A stretch of DNA of 64,000 nucleotides from Paenibacillus chondroitinus NBRC 15376 (GTDB lineage Bacteria; Bacillota; Bacilli; Paenibacillales; NBRC-103111): NCBI RefSeq assembly GCF_004000765.1, contig NZ_BILW01000030.1, positions 1 to 64,000 on the forward strand. Direction: 5' to 3'. The notes beneath the pieces are model-generated. The model saw nothing but the letters and a program-made list of their open reading frames with translations. It was not told the origin of the DNA and made no database searches. Made by a program: the position numbers and the translations under genes. Positions 62,195-64,000 of this stretch are shown in pieces; position 1 is the first letter of the stretch, and each line of letters starts with the position of its first letter.

Positions 62195-62480
62195 AATTAT
62201 TTTTCCAATGGGTTCAACAGAGATTTCGTAGAGGACTAACAGATTAAGAATTTCAACTTTTTCAATAACAAGGGTGCCGATAAAAGGCCGATACTGCCAT
62301 TAATCCGCCATACAATGAGGCATCTTTCCTTTTTTGTTGTCTCAACAACGATCGTATACGAATAACGGACCAAACGAGCAGTATACATAGAAAGGCACTG
62401 AGTCGCATAATCACTTCTTGATCTCCTGTTCTTTCAATTGTAGAGGCGCTCCCGCCATCATAATTATATATATTTTCCAA
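62183..62480 (-). pseudogene. Small membrane protein broken by one base in a T-run
   Basis: From 62480 the minus strand reads MRLSAFLCILLVWSVIRIRS, one hydrophobic helix, then LLRQQKRKDASLYGGLMAVS. A TTTT run (plus 62282-62285) shifts the frame; with one T removed it continues SAFIGTLVIEKVEILNLL, then YEISVEPIGKIILRQ to TAA at 62183. The repaired length is 98 aa. It overlaps the GerAB relic end-to-end. Confidence 0.5.
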
Positions 62481-62532
62481 GTTTTATCGGAATATATGCC
62501 TAACCTTACCATTGGGTGTAAGTAACAAAATA

Positions 62533-62561
62533 AGCAGGCGCAATAGCGACCTGCTCTTTTT
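62533..62561. terminator. Terminator-like hairpin by the LysR gene
   Basis: AGCAGG-CGC-AATA-GCG-A-CCTGCT with T-rich sequence on both sides; on the minus strand it lies 18 nt after the LysR stop. Confidence 0.7.
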
Positions 62562-62578
62562 ATTGATTTCGAAATAAT

Positions 62579-63457
62579 TTACGGTAAAAATTCAAGAAGA
62601 CGTTTTGAAGCTGCTGAAAGCGGTACGCCCTTCAGTGTAGCAATTCCGACGTGGCGCTCCGGAACGGAAGGGATCAGAGGTATTTCAACCAGTTTGCCTG
62701 AAGATAATTCCTCTGTTACATAATTGCGCACAATAAAAGTTAGGCCAAAACCGCTTTGTGCAAACTGTACAAGAAGATCAAGGCTGCCTAATTCAAATTC
62801 GGGTTTAAGACGAACACCGTGTGATATGGCAAACTCATCAAGAAAATTTCGTGTACTGCCACCCGGTTCAAGGAGCAACAAAGGGTATTGATGAAGCTTC
62901 TCCAGAGGGAATGGCCTTTCCGCTAGCGCTGCATAATCGTGATTTCCAACAAGACAGTCTTGTTGGGGAGAGCTTAATCGGAAGTTGATGTTCGGATCAC
63001 TCGTAGGTAAGTTCACGATGCCAAAGTCAATTTTCCCCTCTTTTAGAAGTGTGATTGTTTCTGGTGTTGTTCGATTGGTCACGCGGATCTTAATGTCAGG
63101 AAACTCTTTGTGGAATTGTTCCAAATGCCTTAGCAGATAATGCTTGCAGAGTGTGTCGCTTGCCCCTATGTTAATCTCGCCGTACATAAGTTCTTGCATT
63201 TCAGCCATTTTTTTCTCGCCTATTTCTATAAAATGGATCGCTTGTTCTACGAATTTGAAGAGCACTTCACCTTCGGTTGTTAACGTTACACCTTTGGTAG
63301 TTCGAAAAAAAAGCAATCCGCCAAGGCTCGCTTCTAGTTGCTTTAGTGTGTGACTAACCGCTGGTTGAGTGATGTGAAGCCTTTCTGCGGCTTTCGTCAA
63401 ACTGCCGAATTTAGCTGTCCAATAGAAAACTCGATACCATTCCATATTGAAGTCCAT
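62579..63457 (-). CDS. LysR-family transcriptional regulator
   Basis: 292 aa from ATG 63457 (AGAGG 8 nt upstream; ATG 63463 is closer to it). The HTH is FYWTAKFGSLTKAAERLHIT with QPAVSHTLKQLE. The C-terminal domain has the CysB/CcpC-type fold (INIGASDTLCKHYLLRHLEQ). It is divergent from purA, which it may control, with 110 nt between. Confidence 0.9.
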   Translation of the reverse strand: MDFNMEWYRVFYWTAKFGSLTKAAERLHITQPAVSHTLKQLEASLGGLLFFRTTKGVTLTTEGEVLFKFVEQAIHFIEIGEKKMAEMQELMYGEINIGASDTLCKHYLLRHLEQFHKEFPDIKIRVTNRTTPETITLLKEGKIDFGIVNLPTSDPNINFRLSSPQQDCLVGNHDYAALAERPFPLEKLHQYPLLLLEPGGSTRNFLDEFAISHGVRLKPEFELGSLDLLVQFAQSGFGLTFIVRNYVTEELSSGKLVEIPLIPSVPERHVGIATLKGVPLSAASKRLLEFLP

Positions 63458-63567
63458 AGCCATTACCTCTGTTTATGATGAATATTATTTATATCAATTT
63501 TACTAATGTTATTATCGCCAATTATAATCATTGAAGTAGACCAATACAAGTGACGGAGGCGAGAAAT

Positions 63568-64000
63568 TTGACGGTTACGGCAATCGTAGGAGCAAATTGG
63601 GGAGATGAAGGAAAGGGTAAAATGACGGATGTCCTTTCTGCAAAATCGTCTTATGTTGTGCGATATCAAGGCGGAAGCAACGCGGGGCATACGATTATTA
63701 ACAATTACGGAAAATTTGCGCTTCATATGCTCCCTTCAGGAGTTTTTTATCCAAATGTGATGAATGTGATTGGTCCTGGAGTAGCGTTAGATGTGGATGC
63801 TTTCACTAGGGAGCGGGAAGAGTTGCTTGAAAGAGGTGTTCCTGAGCCGCGTTTATGCGTGTCGGATCGTGCGCAAATCGTACTTCCAATACATCGTTTA
63901 TTAGATGAGCTGGAAGAGGAGCGGTTAGGTGCTCGCAGCTTTGGATCGACCAAACGGGGAATTGCGCCATTTTACATGGATAAATATGCAAAGCTTGGAA
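63568..64000 (+). CDS. purA: Adenylosuccinate synthetase, partial (cut by the window end)
   Basis: The first 144 residues. TTG start 63568 is supported by GGAGG 7 nt upstream. The GTP site WGDEGKGKMTD, the IMP-binding GGSNAGHTI and STKRGIAPFYMDKYAK are intact. PurA joins IMP and aspartate with GTP, the first step to AMP. Compared with the usual Bacillus PurA (start VVVVGTQWGDEGKGK), this reads TAIVGANWGDEGKGK, a form I associate with a second, clostridial-like PurA group, so the genome may hold another copy. Confidence 0.93.
   Translation, partial: MTVTAIVGANWGDEGKGKMTDVLSAKSSYVVRYQGGSNAGHTIINNYGKFALHMLPSGVFYPNVMNVIGPGVALDVDAFTREREELLERGVPEPRLCVSDRAQIVLPIHRLLDELEEERLGARSFGSTKRGIAPFYMDKYAKLG

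Noticed and set aside
1-64000. CRISPR arrays, tRNA, rRNA, insertion sequences, prophage
   Set aside because: No regular short repeats, transposase, integrase or structural RNA signature was seen on reading both strands, within the limits of manual reading.

Overview
The window looks like the chromosome of an endospore-forming Bacillota, most likely Paenibacillus or a close relative. The grounds are a CwlJ-type spore cortex hydrolase, a broken GerAB-type germinant permease, YesM/YesN-type two-component genes beside sugar importers that lack their own ATPase, strong GGAGG ribosome binding sites, sigma-A promoters and many T-tailed hairpin terminators. No rRNA, tRNA, CRISPR array, transposase or phage gene was seen.

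Region 1 (1-23,160) is a mosaic of small stress, redox and accessory genes. Three regulators (MerR, AraC, LysR) are each divergent from a short-chain dehydrogenase, and a fourth SDR at 21,066 sits behind a strong promoter carrying duplicated operator-like sites. Also here are MFS exporters, an aldo/keto reductase, VOC proteins, a metallo-beta-lactamase-fold hydrolase with a divergent TetR, a membrane diguanylate cyclase, and a group of immunity-protein-like genes at 15.4-16.75 kb. Several genes are broken: a gene at 8,043 read in three frames, an esterase with a frameshift, a truncated TrkH-like K+ transporter and a SUKH-like immunity gene.

Region 2 (23,209-47,876) is a 24.5-kb carbohydrate and sugar-acid utilisation locus, all on the + strand. 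It encodes a GH2 glycosidase, an enolase-superfamily dehydratase, a solute-binding protein, a YesM/YesN sensor-regulator pair, a second paralogous binding protein with two permeases, an unclassified 883-aa glycosidase-like protein, an amidohydrolase_2 protein, a stand-alone Rieske protein, a membrane-anchored AraC regulator, a second importer (two permeases plus an LplA-like binding protein), an SDR, a beta-propeller lactonase and a Gfo/Idh/MocA dehydrogenase. The inferred logic is sensing, import, glycoside cleavage, oxidation to a lactone, hydrolysis to the acid, and dehydration. No ATP-binding subunit is encoded, so both importers probably borrow an MsmX/UgpC-type ATPase encoded elsewhere.

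Region 3 (47,977-64,000) returns to single genes: cwlJ, VOC, Nudix and YciI-like proteins, an autoregulated HTH/membrane-protein pair, DUF4037, DUF5808 and DUF4184 proteins, an alpha/beta hydrolase, a methyltransferase, an FMN-dependent alpha-hydroxy-acid oxidase and a CynX-like transporter with its GntR regulator. A cluster of broken genes follows (RDD protein, a 58.3-kb remnant, GerAB, a small membrane protein). The window ends with a LysR gene divergent from a purA gene of a less common type that runs off the edge.
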